Assembly: GCA_012103255.1 (NCBI GenBank)
Contig: WLXD01000001.1
Span: 744,001-808,000 of the forward strand
Source: Acidobacteriota bacterium
Lineage (GTDB): Bacteria > Acidobacteriota > UBA890 > WLXD01
Direction: 5' to 3'
DNA length: 64,000 bases
A program made the translations under genes and the position numbers. A model generated the notes under the pieces. The model saw only the letters and a list, made by a program, of their open reading frames with translations, was not told the origin of the DNA and did not search any database. This document shows positions 8,920 to 18,421 of this stretch, one piece after another; position 1 is the first letter of the stretch, and every line of letters begins with the position of its first letter.

Positions 8920-9273
8920 TCATGCCGGCCGGGAAGGTGTGAGGCGGAGTGCGCTGCGAGCGAGCAGCATCGCGAGGACGACGGGAACGAGCGACACGAT
9001 GCCGAACATCCACTGACCTGAGGCGAGGACCATCACCGCCGATCCAAGAAACATCGCTGCAGTGATCATGGCGCCGAGTCGTCGGGTCTTCCCGCGGATC
9101 AGGAGCACTCCACCGATCAGCTGAATCGCTCCGAAGATGACGACTGCGGCCGGGCCGAGCCCGACGCCGGCGAAGAAGTCCAACTCCTGCGGCACGCGTA
9201 TGAGTTTGGGCACGGCCGCCAGGATGCTGAGCAGCGTGATCACGACCAGATTCACTCTCAGGAGCATCTTCAA
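8920..9273 (-). CDS. DoxX-like small membrane protein
   Basis: The 117-residue protein has four predicted membrane helices. It has the DoxX-family pattern: a first helix followed by KLIRVPQELDFFAGVGLGP, then GAIQLIGGVLLI, then two further helices. It is the last gene of the regulator-soxC-cytochrome unit, 54 bp after the cytochrome. DoxX/DoxD relatives are subunits of thiosulfate:quinone oxidoreductase in archaea, which would fit a sulfur operon, but the family is broad. The start is either TTG 9273, at good spacing from AAGGAAGG, or ATG 9267. Confidence 0.75.
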   Translation of the reverse strand: MKMLLRVNLVVITLLSILAAVPKLIRVPQELDFFAGVGLGPAAVVIFGAIQLIGGVLLIRGKTRRLGAMITAAMFLGSAVMVLASGQWMFGIVSLVPVVLAMLLARSALRLTPSRPA

Positions 9274-9326
9274 GATGGCCTTCCTTGTGCGCGGCTCGAA
9301 GTTCGGGGTGCGGCAACGCTATCGCG

Positions 9327-9941
9327 CTACCGGATCGTGGCGCCGCCGGGCCTGTCGTCGGGGACGAACCGGTCCCGTGCCGGCATCTCGATTGCCACAA
9401 GTGAGGCGGCGTCGAGTTCTGCGTCTGCGGGGACAAGCCCGTTGATATGCAGGAGGTATGCGATGACCGCGTACGTCTCGTCCGGCGTGAGCGTTCCCGG
9501 AGTCGCCATCGGCATGGCCTTCTGGATGTAGTCGTAGAGCGTCGTCGCGTGCGGCCAGTAGACGCCTATGGCCCGACTCGTGGGCGTGTCCTCCCATGAA
9601 CCGCCCGGCTCGGCGAGTGCCACATCCGGACCTTCGATCCCCGTGGCTCCGTGGCACACCGCGCACTGGATCGCGTAGAGGGTCGCGCCTTCGGATACGG
9701 TTCCGCGGCCGGTGGGGAGTCCCTCACCATCAGGCTTTATGTCGATGTCCCATCTTGCGATGCGTTCGTCGCTGGCCGGTGCGCCGAAACCGAAGTCGCT
9801 CGGTAGCTGGCGTTCCTGCGACTCGACCTCGAACGCCGCGGAGTTGGCCGGAGTCGATTCGGTACGGAGCGGAGCGGGCGCCTCCGCGGGCGCACATCCT
9901 GCGGTGATCATCAGCACGGCCGCAACCGCGACGCCCTTCAT
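9327..9941 (-). CDS. SoxD-like c-type cytochrome lipoprotein, electron acceptor of the sulfite dehydrogenase
   Basis: The 204-residue protein has a lipoprotein signal ending at MITAGC (Cys16). A single haem c site CAVCH lies at residues 93-97, and the probable axial Met is in KAMPM (143 or 145). The stretch from WDIDIKPDGEGLP to YAVIAYLLHINGL matches the C-terminal half of SoxD-type subunits that pair with SoxC. The start codon overlaps the soxC stop as ATGA, so the two are translationally coupled. It should take electrons from the molybdenum subunit in the periplasm. SoxD itself is usually larger and dihaem; only one CxxCH is seen here. Confidence 0.88.
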   Translation of the reverse strand: MKGVAVAAVLMITAGCAPAEAPAPLRTESTPANSAAFEVESQERQLPSDFGFGAPASDERIARWDIDIKPDGEGLPTGRGTVSEGATLYAIQCAVCHGATGIEGPDVALAEPGGSWEDTPTSRAIGVYWPHATTLYDYIQKAMPMATPGTLTPDETYAVIAYLLHINGLVPADAELDAASLVAIEMPARDRFVPDDRPGGATIR

Positions 9942-11176
9942 TGGAGTGCTCCCAGACCGAAGGTCACGCTTCCGTCGTTCGCGATATGCCAGGCCCGGAT
10001 GTGATTCATGTGGTACCCGGTGCCGACGCCTCTGGCGTCGAGCAGCTGCTGGAGTGTCGGTTGCACGTAGCCGGTCTCATCCACCGCGCGACTCAGGATC
10101 ACTGTCTCGCTGCCGTCCCAGTCCCAGAGATGGCGAAATCGTACCGGGGCTTTCGAAAGAACGGGTGCCTGGATTTCTGCCGGTGTCCAGGTGCGGCCGA
10201 GGTCGGTGCTCACGTCGACCCGCTGAATGCGGCCGCGGCCAGACCATGCGAGCCCGCGGATTTCCCACCAGCCACGCTCGGGGAGTACGAACGGGTAGCT
10301 CGGGAATGTGATGAGCGATTTGGCTTCCATTACGAAGCTGAACTGCCGCGCCGTGCCGTCGCCCAGAGGTTCCGTGTAGCGAGACGTCTCGTCGCGCGTC
10401 ATCGTAGGTCGATCAGTGACTTCGATGCGGCGCAACCACTTCACCTGCGTGTTGCCCTCCCATCCCGGAAGCAGGAGCCGCACCGGGTAGCCCTGTTCAG
10501 GCCGCACGGGCTCGCCGTTCTGTCCGTAAGCGAGCAACGCATCGTCGAGGGCTTTTCCGATCGGGATGCTGCGCGACATCACCGCGGCGTCGCGCCCCTC
10601 GGCCAGCAACCAGCTGGCGGCGTCGCGAATACCAACCTCTCGGAGCACCGTCGACAGCGGAACGCCGGTCCATTCACTCGTGCTGAGCAGGCCGTCTAGC
10701 TGCTGCGGGGTGCGTTCCGTGGGCATGTTGGTCGGATCGCTGATGCCGGCGCCCTGTCCGCCACACTCGATGAAACATGTGCGCGTCACGGACGGCAACC
10801 GGTGGAGATCCGCCATGCGGAAGACCTTGGGTCGATCGACCATCCCGTGAATCAGCAACTCGTGCTCGTCGGCCGCGATCGTCGGCACGCCCGCGTGATG
10901 GCGTTCGAAGTGCAGGTCGGAAGGCGTGATGATGCCGAACAGATCCTGGATCGGAGTGCGCGACACGCTGGCCGCAACCGGACGACTTACCAGCCGGCGC
11001 GGCGCCACTTCGGGGGCCCGGCTACCGAGTGCGGAGGGCACGCGGCCGAGCATTTTCGTCGGATCGAGCTGGGTGGCACCGAGAACGGCATCGGTCTGTG
11101 ATTTCACGAGGCTCGCGGCAACGCCGCCGGCCGCGCTCGAGAGCAGAAGCCGGCGCGAGATCGTCGGGCGTTTCAA
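9938..11176 (-). CDS. soxC: SoxC/SorA-type molybdenum sulfite dehydrogenase catalytic subunit
   Basis: The 412-residue protein starts with a Tat signal (SRRLLLSSAAGG, residues 7-18), fitting export of a folded molybdopterin enzyme. The sulfite-oxidase-type molybdopterin domain follows, with the likely molybdenum ligand Cys138 in IECGGQG and the segment PVRLLLPGWEGNTQVKWLRRIEV. The C-terminal dimerisation domain (WSGRGRIQRVDVSTDLGRTW) is present. The start is TTG and overlaps the upstream regulator's stop as TTGA. The neighbouring cytochrome makes it a SoxCD/SorAB-like periplasmic sulfite or sulfur-intermediate dehydrogenase. No soxXYZAB genes are in the window, so sulfite oxidation alone is the simplest reading. 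Confidence 0.88.
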   Translation of the reverse strand: MKRPTISRRLLLSSAAGGVAASLVKSQTDAVLGATQLDPTKMLGRVPSALGSRAPEVAPRRLVSRPVAASVSRTPIQDLFGIITPSDLHFERHHAGVPTIAADEHELLIHGMVDRPKVFRMADLHRLPSVTRTCFIECGGQGAGISDPTNMPTERTPQQLDGLLSTSEWTGVPLSTVLREVGIRDAASWLLAEGRDAAVMSRSIPIGKALDDALLAYGQNGEPVRPEQGYPVRLLLPGWEGNTQVKWLRRIEVTDRPTMTRDETSRYTEPLGDGTARQFSFVMEAKSLITFPSYPFVLPERGWWEIRGLAWSGRGRIQRVDVSTDLGRTWTPAEIQAPVLSKAPVRFRHLWDWDGSETVILSRAVDETGYVQPTLQQLLDARGVGTGYHMNHIRAWHIANDGSVTFGLGALQ

Positions 11177-11517
11177 CAGCCAGTCTCCTTGTCAGCCCAT
11201 GGCGACCCGAGGAACTCAACGAGCTTGTCGATGGCTTCCTTGTTGACCAGGCAGTCGATGTTGCGGCCCCGCCGATGCATCGAGATCAGCCCGGCGCGAC
11301 GGAGTTCCTTCAGGTGGTGGGAGACCGTCGACGGCGCCAGCCGCAGTCCTTTCGCCAGGTCGCCAACGCACATGGCCTCGTCGCCGGGGCACTCACATGT
11401 GCCGGTGGCATCGCAGCACTCCATCAGTCGATGGAGAATCTGCAGCCGGCTGGGGTTACCAAGCGCGCTGAAGGTCTCGCTGATTGGTGCGAGGCTATCA
11501 TTTTGAAAGTTCGACAT
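11173..11517 (-). CDS. ArsR/SmtB family regulator (SoxR-like) of the sulfite dehydrogenase operon
   Basis: This 114-residue winged-helix regulator has its recognition helix in LAPSTVSHHLKELRRAGLI. Seven cysteines are present: 34, 35, 41, 43, 50, 89 and 114. Five of them cluster in CCDATGTCECPGDEAMC, a likely sensing loop for metal, persulfide or thiol chemistry. It is the first gene of the operon and overlaps soxC. ArsR-type SoxR repressors are known to control sox operons, so the same role is inferred here. An inverted repeat spans the start codon and no Shine-Dalgarno sequence is visible, which suggests a leaderless message. Confidence 0.88.
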   Translation of the reverse strand: MSNFQNDSLAPISETFSALGNPSRLQILHRLMECCDATGTCECPGDEAMCVGDLAKGLRLAPSTVSHHLKELRRAGLISMHRRGRNIDCLVNKEAIDKLVEFLGSPWADKETGC

Positions 11518-11526
11518 ATTTCGAAC
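11509..11526. promoter_or_regulatory. candidate ArsR/SoxR-like operator over the start codon
   Basis: GTTCGA-CATATT-TCGAAC is a perfect 6-bp inverted repeat with a 6-bp centre. The CAT of the centre is the regulator's ATG read from the other strand. The surrounding 40 bp are the most AT-rich of the region. Position and symmetry fit an autoregulatory operator of an ArsR-type dimer. Confidence 0.6.
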
Positions 11527-11578
11527 TATATCAGCCTGATTCTCAAACAGCGAATGCCGTCGGGCCGCGGGAGCTTCG

Positions 11579-12226
11579 CTACCGGCGGCTCGCCCGGTAG
11601 GTGATGCCCCTGCGTAGACCGCGCCGGTCGTCGAGCGGACCGTCTGCGTTCCGGAAGTTCACCGGGATGTCGTTGTCGCCGCCCCGGCCGGCGGAGGCGA
11701 GCACCTGGAAGTGCAGGTGGGGGCGGTCGCCGGTGGATCCTGAGTTGCCGCTCGTCGCGATCGGTTCGCCCTGGTCGACGAATTGGCCGACCTCGACGAC
11801 GATGCCGCCCTGTTGCAGGTGGGCGTAGAAGGCGACCGTCCCGTCCGCGTGTTCGATATGCAGGAAGTTCAGCTCGCTGGTCGTGCCGGTGCCCACATCC
11901 TCGAAAGCGTCTTCAGCGCGGATCACGCTGCCGGCGCGTGCCGCTACAACCGTCGCGCCGATCGGAGCATCGAAGTCGTAGGCGAGCTGATTGATGTGCC
12001 CGCCACGCTCGAAGCAGTAGCTCTGCGACACATACCGCGCGTCTCCCACGGGATAGGGCAGTACGTAGTCGGATTCGGCCGGCTCCGAAAAGCTTGCGCG
12101 CGCCAGACATGCGATGTTGATGTTCTCGCCGAGCGGCGCCACCGGCGACGAGCCCCCGCACGCCGCCAGCCAGAATACGAGGACGACGCAGGTCGCTCTC
12201 CGTGCATCTCCATCCCTTTTACTCAT
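11579..12226 (-). CDS. M23 family peptidase-like lipoprotein
   Basis: The 215-residue protein has a lipoprotein-like signal ending at WLAAC (Cys22). It carries an M23/LytM domain: GGHINQLAYDFDAPIGATVVAARAGSV, then HIEHADGTVAFYAHLQ, then GSTGDRPHLHFQV. The Asp in AYDFD and the His residues of AHL and HLHF are the expected zinc ligands. The first His lies seven residues before the Asp, a spacing seen in a subset of M23 proteins. M23 enzymes cleave peptide crosslinks of peptidoglycan, though many members act as amidase activators. It stands alone on this strand between the sox-like operon and the kinase. Confidence 0.8.
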   Translation of the reverse strand: MSKRDGDARRATCVVLVFWLAACGGSSPVAPLGENINIACLARASFSEPAESDYVLPYPVGDARYVSQSYCFERGGHINQLAYDFDAPIGATVVAARAGSVIRAEDAFEDVGTGTTSELNFLHIEHADGTVAFYAHLQQGGIVVEVGQFVDQGEPIATSGNSGSTGDRPHLHFQVLASAGRGGDNDIPVNFRNADGPLDDRRGLRRGITYRASRR

Positions 12227-12276
12227 AGGGGTAGGTTAGCGGATCGAATCATCCGACGGAAGGCCTGCTGCGGTGC

Positions 12277-13818
<1,542 letters not shown>

Positions 13819-14050
13819 GCCGGTTTCAGGTCAGAACCAGCAGCTGGACTCGGCGGCGTCCGGATTGAAGGGTAGCCCGCCCGGCTCGGGCGATGCGGAG
13901 GCGGCAGCACTCGATATGTTCATGACTACAGCGTCTCATCGCACGCTCGGCGACGAAACCCACGCGCAATCCGAACGACGCGAACCGCAGGGGAATGTCA
14001 AGATGGTCGGCGCTCGCTGTCTATCCGCCCGACCAATGAGGAACACGACC

Positions 14051-14551
14051 ATGGGTGTCTACGCGACCGTCTACTTCGATATCAGCATTGGCGGCGAAGA
14101 AGCCGGCCGCATCACCATGGAGTTGTCGGATGTCACGCCGAAGACGTCGGAGAACTTCCGCGCTCTCTGCACCGGCGAGAAGGGATTCGGCTACGAGGGC
14201 TCGAAGTTCCACCGCGTGATCCCGAACTTCATGTGCCAGGGTGGCGACTTCACGCGCGGCAACGGCACGGGCGGCAAGTCGATCTACGGCGACAAGTTCC
14301 CTGACGAGAACTTCGAGCTGAAGCACCACGGTGCGGGTGTGTTGTCGATGGCTAACGCCGGTCCCAACACGAACGGCTCACAGTTCTTCCTGTGCACCGC
14401 CGAGACCGCGTGGCTGGACGGCAAGCACTGCGTGTTCGGTGAAGTCACCGACGGCATGGACATCGTGCGTGCGATCGAGGCCGTTGGCAGCGGCTCCGGC
14501 GCGACAGCGAAGCCGGTGGCGATCGAGGCGAGCGGTCAGATCGAGGCGTAA
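14051..14551 (+). CDS. cyclophilin-type peptidyl-prolyl cis-trans isomerase, eukaryote-like
   Basis: The 166-residue protein is a complete single-domain cyclophilin. Active-site residues are in [15 protein letters not shown] (Arg54, Phe59, Gln62) and in the [23 protein letters not shown] block. The sequence follows the cytosolic eukaryotic type closely, including the [12 protein letters not shown] loop that short bacterial PpiA/PpiB proteins lack. No signal peptide is present, so it is cytoplasmic. GAGGA lies 9 bp before the ATG at 14051. A strong hairpin terminator follows at 14584. It accelerates proline isomerisation in folding proteins. Confidence 0.92.
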   Translation: MGVYATVYFDISIGGEEAGRITMELSDVTPKTSENFRALCTGEKGFGYEGSKFHRVIPNFMCQGGDFTRGNGTGGKSIYGDKFPDENFELKHHGAGVLSMANAGPNTNGSQFFLCTAETAWLDGKHCVFGEVTDGMDIVRAIEAVGSGSGATAKPVAIEASGQIEA

Positions 14552-14583
14552 GCCGGCCCGAACTCGAACTCAGCGTTCTTCAG

Positions 14584-14607
14584 CGCCCCGGCAACAATGC
14601 CGGGGCG
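14584..14607 (+). terminator. intrinsic terminator after the cyclophilin gene
   Basis: CGCCCCGGC (14584-14592) and GCCGGGGCG (14599-14607) form a perfect 9-bp GC-rich stem with a 6-base loop. It is followed by the T-rich TTGTTGTG and lies 32 bp after the stop codon. Confidence 0.8.
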
Positions 14608-14660
14608 TTGTTGTGTCCGGGTTCGGAATACTCGCTTCAGGGATGGCTCTCGATCTTCCC

Positions 14661-14702
14661 TTGCACTTCGACAGGAGAGTGCGTAGATTCTTCTTGTCGA
14701 AG
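14661..14702 (+). promoter_or_regulatory. candidate promoter and inverted repeat for the PadR-ADOP unit
   Basis: TTGCAC (14661-14666) and TAGATT (14684-14689) are separated by 17 bp and form a plausible sigma-70 promoter. An 8-bp inverted repeat, CTTCGACA (14666-14673) and TGTCGAAG (14695-14702), brackets the -10 region. This is where a PadR repressor site would be expected. Confidence 0.5.
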
Positions 14703-14771
14703 CCGAAGGGGAAACGTGATGCTCCTTCGCAGCTCTCTTCGCGAAACGAGTTCTTCCCCGGAACCGGGCCC

Positions 14772-15101
14772 ATGACAGATCAACCCGTCGATCTCCCACA
14801 GGGCACCCTCGACCTTCTGATCCTGAAGACGCTCGCGCGCCGCTCGGAGCACGGCTGGGCAATTGCCCAGCGCATACGCGCCCTGTCTGACGACGTGCTT
14901 CAGGTTCGCCAGGGTTCGCTCTATCCGGCACTGCACCGACTGGAGCGCCGTGGACTGATCGAGGCCACCTGGGGTGTCTCCGAAAACAACCGCAAGGCGC
15001 GCTTCTACGAGCTCACTCCGGCGGGTAAGCGCTGGGTCGCGGCGGAGAGCGTTCAGTGGGGCCGGCTCACCACTGCGGTCGCCGCGGTGCTGGAGGCGTA
15101 G
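14772..15101 (+). CDS. PadR family transcriptional regulator
   Basis: The 109-residue protein starts with DLPQGTLDLLILKTLARR and contains the PadR winged helix, including VRQGSLYPALHRLERRGLI and the wing KARFYELTPAGKRW. PadR proteins of this subgroup sit directly before ADOP permeases. Here the permease ATG follows the stop by 5 bp. It probably represses the two-gene unit until an envelope or drug signal appears; the signal itself is unknown. Confidence 0.9.
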   Translation: MTDQPVDLPQGTLDLLILKTLARRSEHGWAIAQRIRALSDDVLQVRQGSLYPALHRLERRGLIEATWGVSENNRKARFYELTPAGKRWVAAESVQWGRLTTAVAAVLEA

Positions 15102-15106
15102 CCGCG

Positions 15107-17734
15107 ATGCGACGACTCTGGCACTGGGGAAGGGATCTGTTTTCGAGGCGAAGCGTGGAGCGCGAGCTCGATCAGGAGATCCAGGCGCACCTGGAAATGG
15201 AGATCGAGTCGTTGATGGCTCAAGGGCTGTCGGCCAGTGAAGCGCGGCGACGCGCCCGGGCAGAGTTTGGCGCGGTGGACGCGATCAAGGAGGAGTGTCG
15301 CGAGGCACGCGACACGAACGTGCTCGAAGGCCTATGGCTCGACGCAAGTCACAGCGCCCGGATGATCCGTCGCTACCCGCTGTTTTCCGGTACGGCCATC
15401 GGCACACTGGCGCTCACTCTGGCGGCAGTGGTCACGTTTCTAAGCTTGATCCATACGTTCATGGTCCGGCCCCTACCGGTGCCCGAGCCGGACGCGCTCG
15501 TGTCCGTCGAGCCCACGCGCAACAACGGCGCGCGCACCGCGCCGCTGTCCTACCCCGACTATCTCCACCTGCGCGAAGGCAGCGACAGCTTCGAGGAGCT
15601 CGCCGCTATCTACCCGACCGCCCCACTGTTCGTGGCAAGCGAAACCGAGGGGCGCGAAGTGAATGGTGCGGTGGTGTCGCAGAACTTCTTCAGGATGCTC
15701 AGGGTGGAACCCGCGCTGGGGCGCTTCTTCACGCCGGACGAAGATCAGGTTCCCGAGCGAGACCGTGTCGCGGTGCTCGGCTACGACTTCTGGCAAGTGT
15801 GGTTCGGTGGCGATGACGACGTCATCGGGAAGTCGGTGACGGTGAACGGAACCGATCTCAGGGTGGTGGGCGTGATGCCGTCGACCTTCTCCGGTGTCGA
15901 GGCCGAGACACTCAACATTTTCATGCCGGCGATGATGCTCCCGGTGGGCTATCGGTCTTGCGACGAACCTTTTGCCGTCGACTGCACGGTGTTTCGGATG
16001 TACGGTCGTATCACTGCTGCCGCAAGCCCGAGCTCGGCGGAAGCCGAACTCACTACGCTGCTGCCGGACCACTGGCGTGATCAGGAATCCAGCGGGAATA
16101 CCGGCGTGGTTGTCCGTGTGGCTCGCGGCTCCTACCTCAGCGGTGTGGATCAGCAGTTCCTGCAGCTCTCCGCGTGGGTCGTCGGTGCGCTGCTTCTCGC
16201 GTGCTGCGCCAATCTGGCCGGCTTGCTGATGTCTCGAGGCCGCGCCCGGGGACACGAGATGGCAGTACGCGTCGCGCTTGGCGCCGGCCGAGCTCGAATC
16301 ACCCGCCAGCTCACGATCGAGTCGATGATGCTGGCCGTGGTCGGTGGCACCCTTGGGCTACTCCTATCGGTCGGCATGACGAGCCTGCTCAACGCCGTCT
16401 TCTACTCGATGGACTCGTCGGGGCGTCCGCGCGAATACGACTTCGGCCTGGTGCCCGAAGTTCTGCTCGGCGCGACGATCGCCACGCTTGCGGCCGGCCT
16501 TCTTTTCGGGCTCGCGCCCGCCCTCGTCACTGCCCGACGAGGCGCACAGGCGGCGCTCGGCAGCACCCGTGGGACCATCGCTTCGGAACGCGGCCAGAGT
16601 CTTCTCATCGGAGGGCAGGTTGCCCTGGCGGTCGCGCTGGTTGCCATCGCCGGGTTGTTCGCGGCGAGCGCTCACGAACTGCTCTCCGGTCGCGGCTTCG
16701 ATCCGGACGGCGTCGCGCTCATCAGACTGCGGCCACGCCTGGTCGAGTATGGGCCGGACCGCGCACGTCCCTATCTGCGTGGTGTGTTCGAGCGCCTCGA
16801 CGCCCATCCACAGGTCGAGTCGTGGACGATGGTTGGTACCGGGATTTCGCTGATGGGATTCCGCGCCGAGGTCGAGCCTGTGCACGACGATGCTGCCGCG
16901 CGGCTAACCGGCTATATCGAGGTGGGGCCGCGCTACTTCGAGACTCTGGGCATCGAACTGTTGCGCGGGCGCGACTTCGCCGCGACCGATGATGTGGGCA
17001 GTGAATTCGTCGCGATCGTGAGCGCCTCTGCGGCGACCTCGCTGTGGCCTTCCGATGATCCGATAGGACAGGGACTGAGGATCAACGGCACCGAGCATCG
17101 GGTGGTGGGGCTCGTTGACGACCTGGCGATGATGGATCGCACGCGAGGCCCGATGCCCTACGTGTATGCGCCCTTCTGGCAAAACCCGGACGTGGTGGAT
17201 GCGCGCCTACAGGTGCGAGTCAGCGGAGACCCGTCGGCGACGATACCTGAACTCACCGCGGCGATTCACGAAGTTGATGCCAACGTACCGATCGCCGAGA
17301 CGCTGCCTCTGACCTGGCGCGTGGCCGGCATGTATCGACCGCAGCGCATGAGCGCGATGGCGGTCGCGTATGCCGCCAGTCTGGCGGTCTTCTTGAGTGC
17401 GATGGGCTTGTACGCTTCGCTGGCGGCCAACGTGGCCCGCCGTCGCCGCGAGTTCGGTGTCCGTCAGGCCGTCGGTGCCTCGGCGGGACGCGTCCTCGGA
17501 ATGGTCGTCCGACAGGGAATGCTGGTGATCAGCGCCGGCGCATTGGTCGGGGTCGTTCTGAGTCTCGGTGCGACCCGCGCGCTGGCGCACATGCTCTACT
17601 TGCCGAGCTCGGTGGACGGGTTGTTCGTCGCGGGAGCGACTGCCCTCGTTCTGGCTTGCGGGCTGGGCTCTGCCTGGCTTCCCGCCCGTCGGGCGGCGCG
17701 TGTCGACCCGAGCGTTTCCCTGCGTTCCGACTAG
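15107..17734 (+). CDS. ADOP-family ABC transporter permease (MacB/FtsX-like)
   Basis: The 875-residue protein has a cytoplasmic prefix domain (about 1-80, HLEMEIESLMAQGLSASEARRRARAEFG). A duplicated MacB-periplasmic-core plus FtsX permease arrangement follows. Membrane segments begin at about 95, cluster at about 360-500 and recur at about 760-870. The architecture is that of the acidobacterial duplicated orphan permeases, which lack an adjacent ATPase; none is adjacent here. The start at 15107 was chosen because it follows the PadR stop directly. Its TAG overlaps the stop of the HAD gene on the other strand. The substrate is unknown. Confidence 0.88.
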   Translation: MRRLWHWGRDLFSRRSVERELDQEIQAHLEMEIESLMAQGLSASEARRRARAEFGAVDAIKEECREARDTNVLEGLWLDASHSARMIRRYPLFSGTAIGTLALTLAAVVTFLSLIHTFMVRPLPVPEPDALVSVEPTRNNGARTAPLSYPDYLHLREGSDSFEELAAIYPTAPLFVASETEGREVNGAVVSQNFFRMLRVEPALGRFFTPDEDQVPERDRVAVLGYDFWQVWFGGDDDVIGKSVTVNGTDLRVVGVMPSTFSGVEAETLNIFMPAMMLPVGYRSCDEPFAVDCTVFRMYGRITAAASPSSAEAELTTLLPDHWRDQESSGNTGVVVRVARGSYLSGVDQQFLQLSAWVVGALLLACCANLAGLLMSRGRARGHEMAVRVALGAGRARITRQLTIESMMLAVVGGTLGLLLSVGMTSLLNAVFYSMDSSGRPREYDFGLVPEVLLGATIATLAAGLLFGLAPALVTARRGAQAALGSTRGTIASERGQSLLIGGQVALAVALVAIAGLFAASAHELLSGRGFDPDGVALIRLRPRLVEYGPDRARPYLRGVFERLDAHPQVESWTMVGTGISLMGFRAEVEPVHDDAAARLTGYIEVGPRYFETLGIELLRGRDFAATDDVGSEFVAIVSASAATSLWPSDDPIGQGLRINGTEHRVVGLVDDLAMMDRTRGPMPYVYAPFWQNPDVVDARLQVRVSGDPSATIPELTAAIHEVDANVPIAETLPLTWRVAGMYRPQRMSAMAVAYAASLAVFLSAMGLYASLAANVARRRREFGVRQAVGASAGRVLGMVVRQGMLVISAGALVGVVLSLGATRALAHMLYLPSSVDGLFVAGATALVLACGLGSAWLPARRAARVDPSVSLRSD

Positions 17735-18408
17735 CCCTCGCGCAGCCTCGCGGCGAACTCCGCGGCTGCGGGGAGATGGTCGAGAGCCCACCAGGGATCG
17801 TGTTCTACGAGTTCATCGAACGTTGCCCCGCCGGTGGCGACCGCAATGGTTCGTGCCCCGACTGCTTTCCCGCAGTCGATGTCGCGAGGCGTGTCGCCGA
17901 TGACGTACAGCTCTACATTCTCGCCGTGCCGTGACTCCGCCTCGCTTCGAGCGCGCCGGGCGATGTCGCGCCGGAGCGGCAGCCCGTCGGCGAACGCACC
18001 CCAGTCGAAGAAGTCGAGAATCCCGTAGTGGGCCAGTTTCTGCCGGGCCCCGTCTTCCAGGTTTCCGGTCAGCAGCGCGTGCTCGAAGTCGGTCGCCGGG
18101 GCGAGCGCTTCGAGTGTGTCGAGGACGTTGCGATGCACGAAGCCGTTGCCGCGGCGCGGCAACCAGTCTGGCAGCAGCTCTAGATAGCGCGCCAGGAGTC
18201 GCGGCGCGATCTCGTACTCGCCAGGCCGCTCCATCAGGTCGTCGATCGTGATCTCCGCGATCAGCGGATCCGTCATCCCGGCCAGCGTGAGTCGACTCGC
18301 GTCGAGAGGCCCACCGTGGATCTCCTCAGCCGCCTCCATCCATGCACACACACCCGCGCGGTCCGTGTTCAGCAGAGTGCCGTCGATATCCCAGAGCAGT
18401 ACTTTCAT
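17731..18408 (-). CDS. HAD-superfamily phosphatase
   Basis: The 225-residue protein has the HAD motifs in order: DIDGTLLNTD near the N-terminus (nucleophile Asp7), the Thr of LLTGN, a Lys before the C-terminal part, and VIGDTPRDIDCG. An alpha-helical cap lies between motif I and motif II, as in phosphoglycolate-phosphatase-like enzymes. The ATG at 18408 was chosen because motif I begins immediately after it. The gene runs toward the ADOP permease and shares stop-codon bases with it. The substrate is unknown. Confidence 0.85.
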   Translation of the reverse strand: MKVLLWDIDGTLLNTDRAGVCAWMEAAEEIHGGPLDASRLTLAGMTDPLIAEITIDDLMERPGEYEIAPRLLARYLELLPDWLPRRGNGFVHRNVLDTLEALAPATDFEHALLTGNLEDGARQKLAHYGILDFFDWGAFADGLPLRRDIARRARSEAESRHGENVELYVIGDTPRDIDCGKAVGARTIAVATGGATFDELVEHDPWWALDHLPAAAEFAARLREG

Positions 18409-18421
18409 CGTCGCTGAGCGG

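Noticed and set aside
8172-8942. 256-codon open frame antisense to the BNR-repeat gene
   Set aside because: It has no domain and overlaps a gene with signal peptide and repeated Asp boxes.
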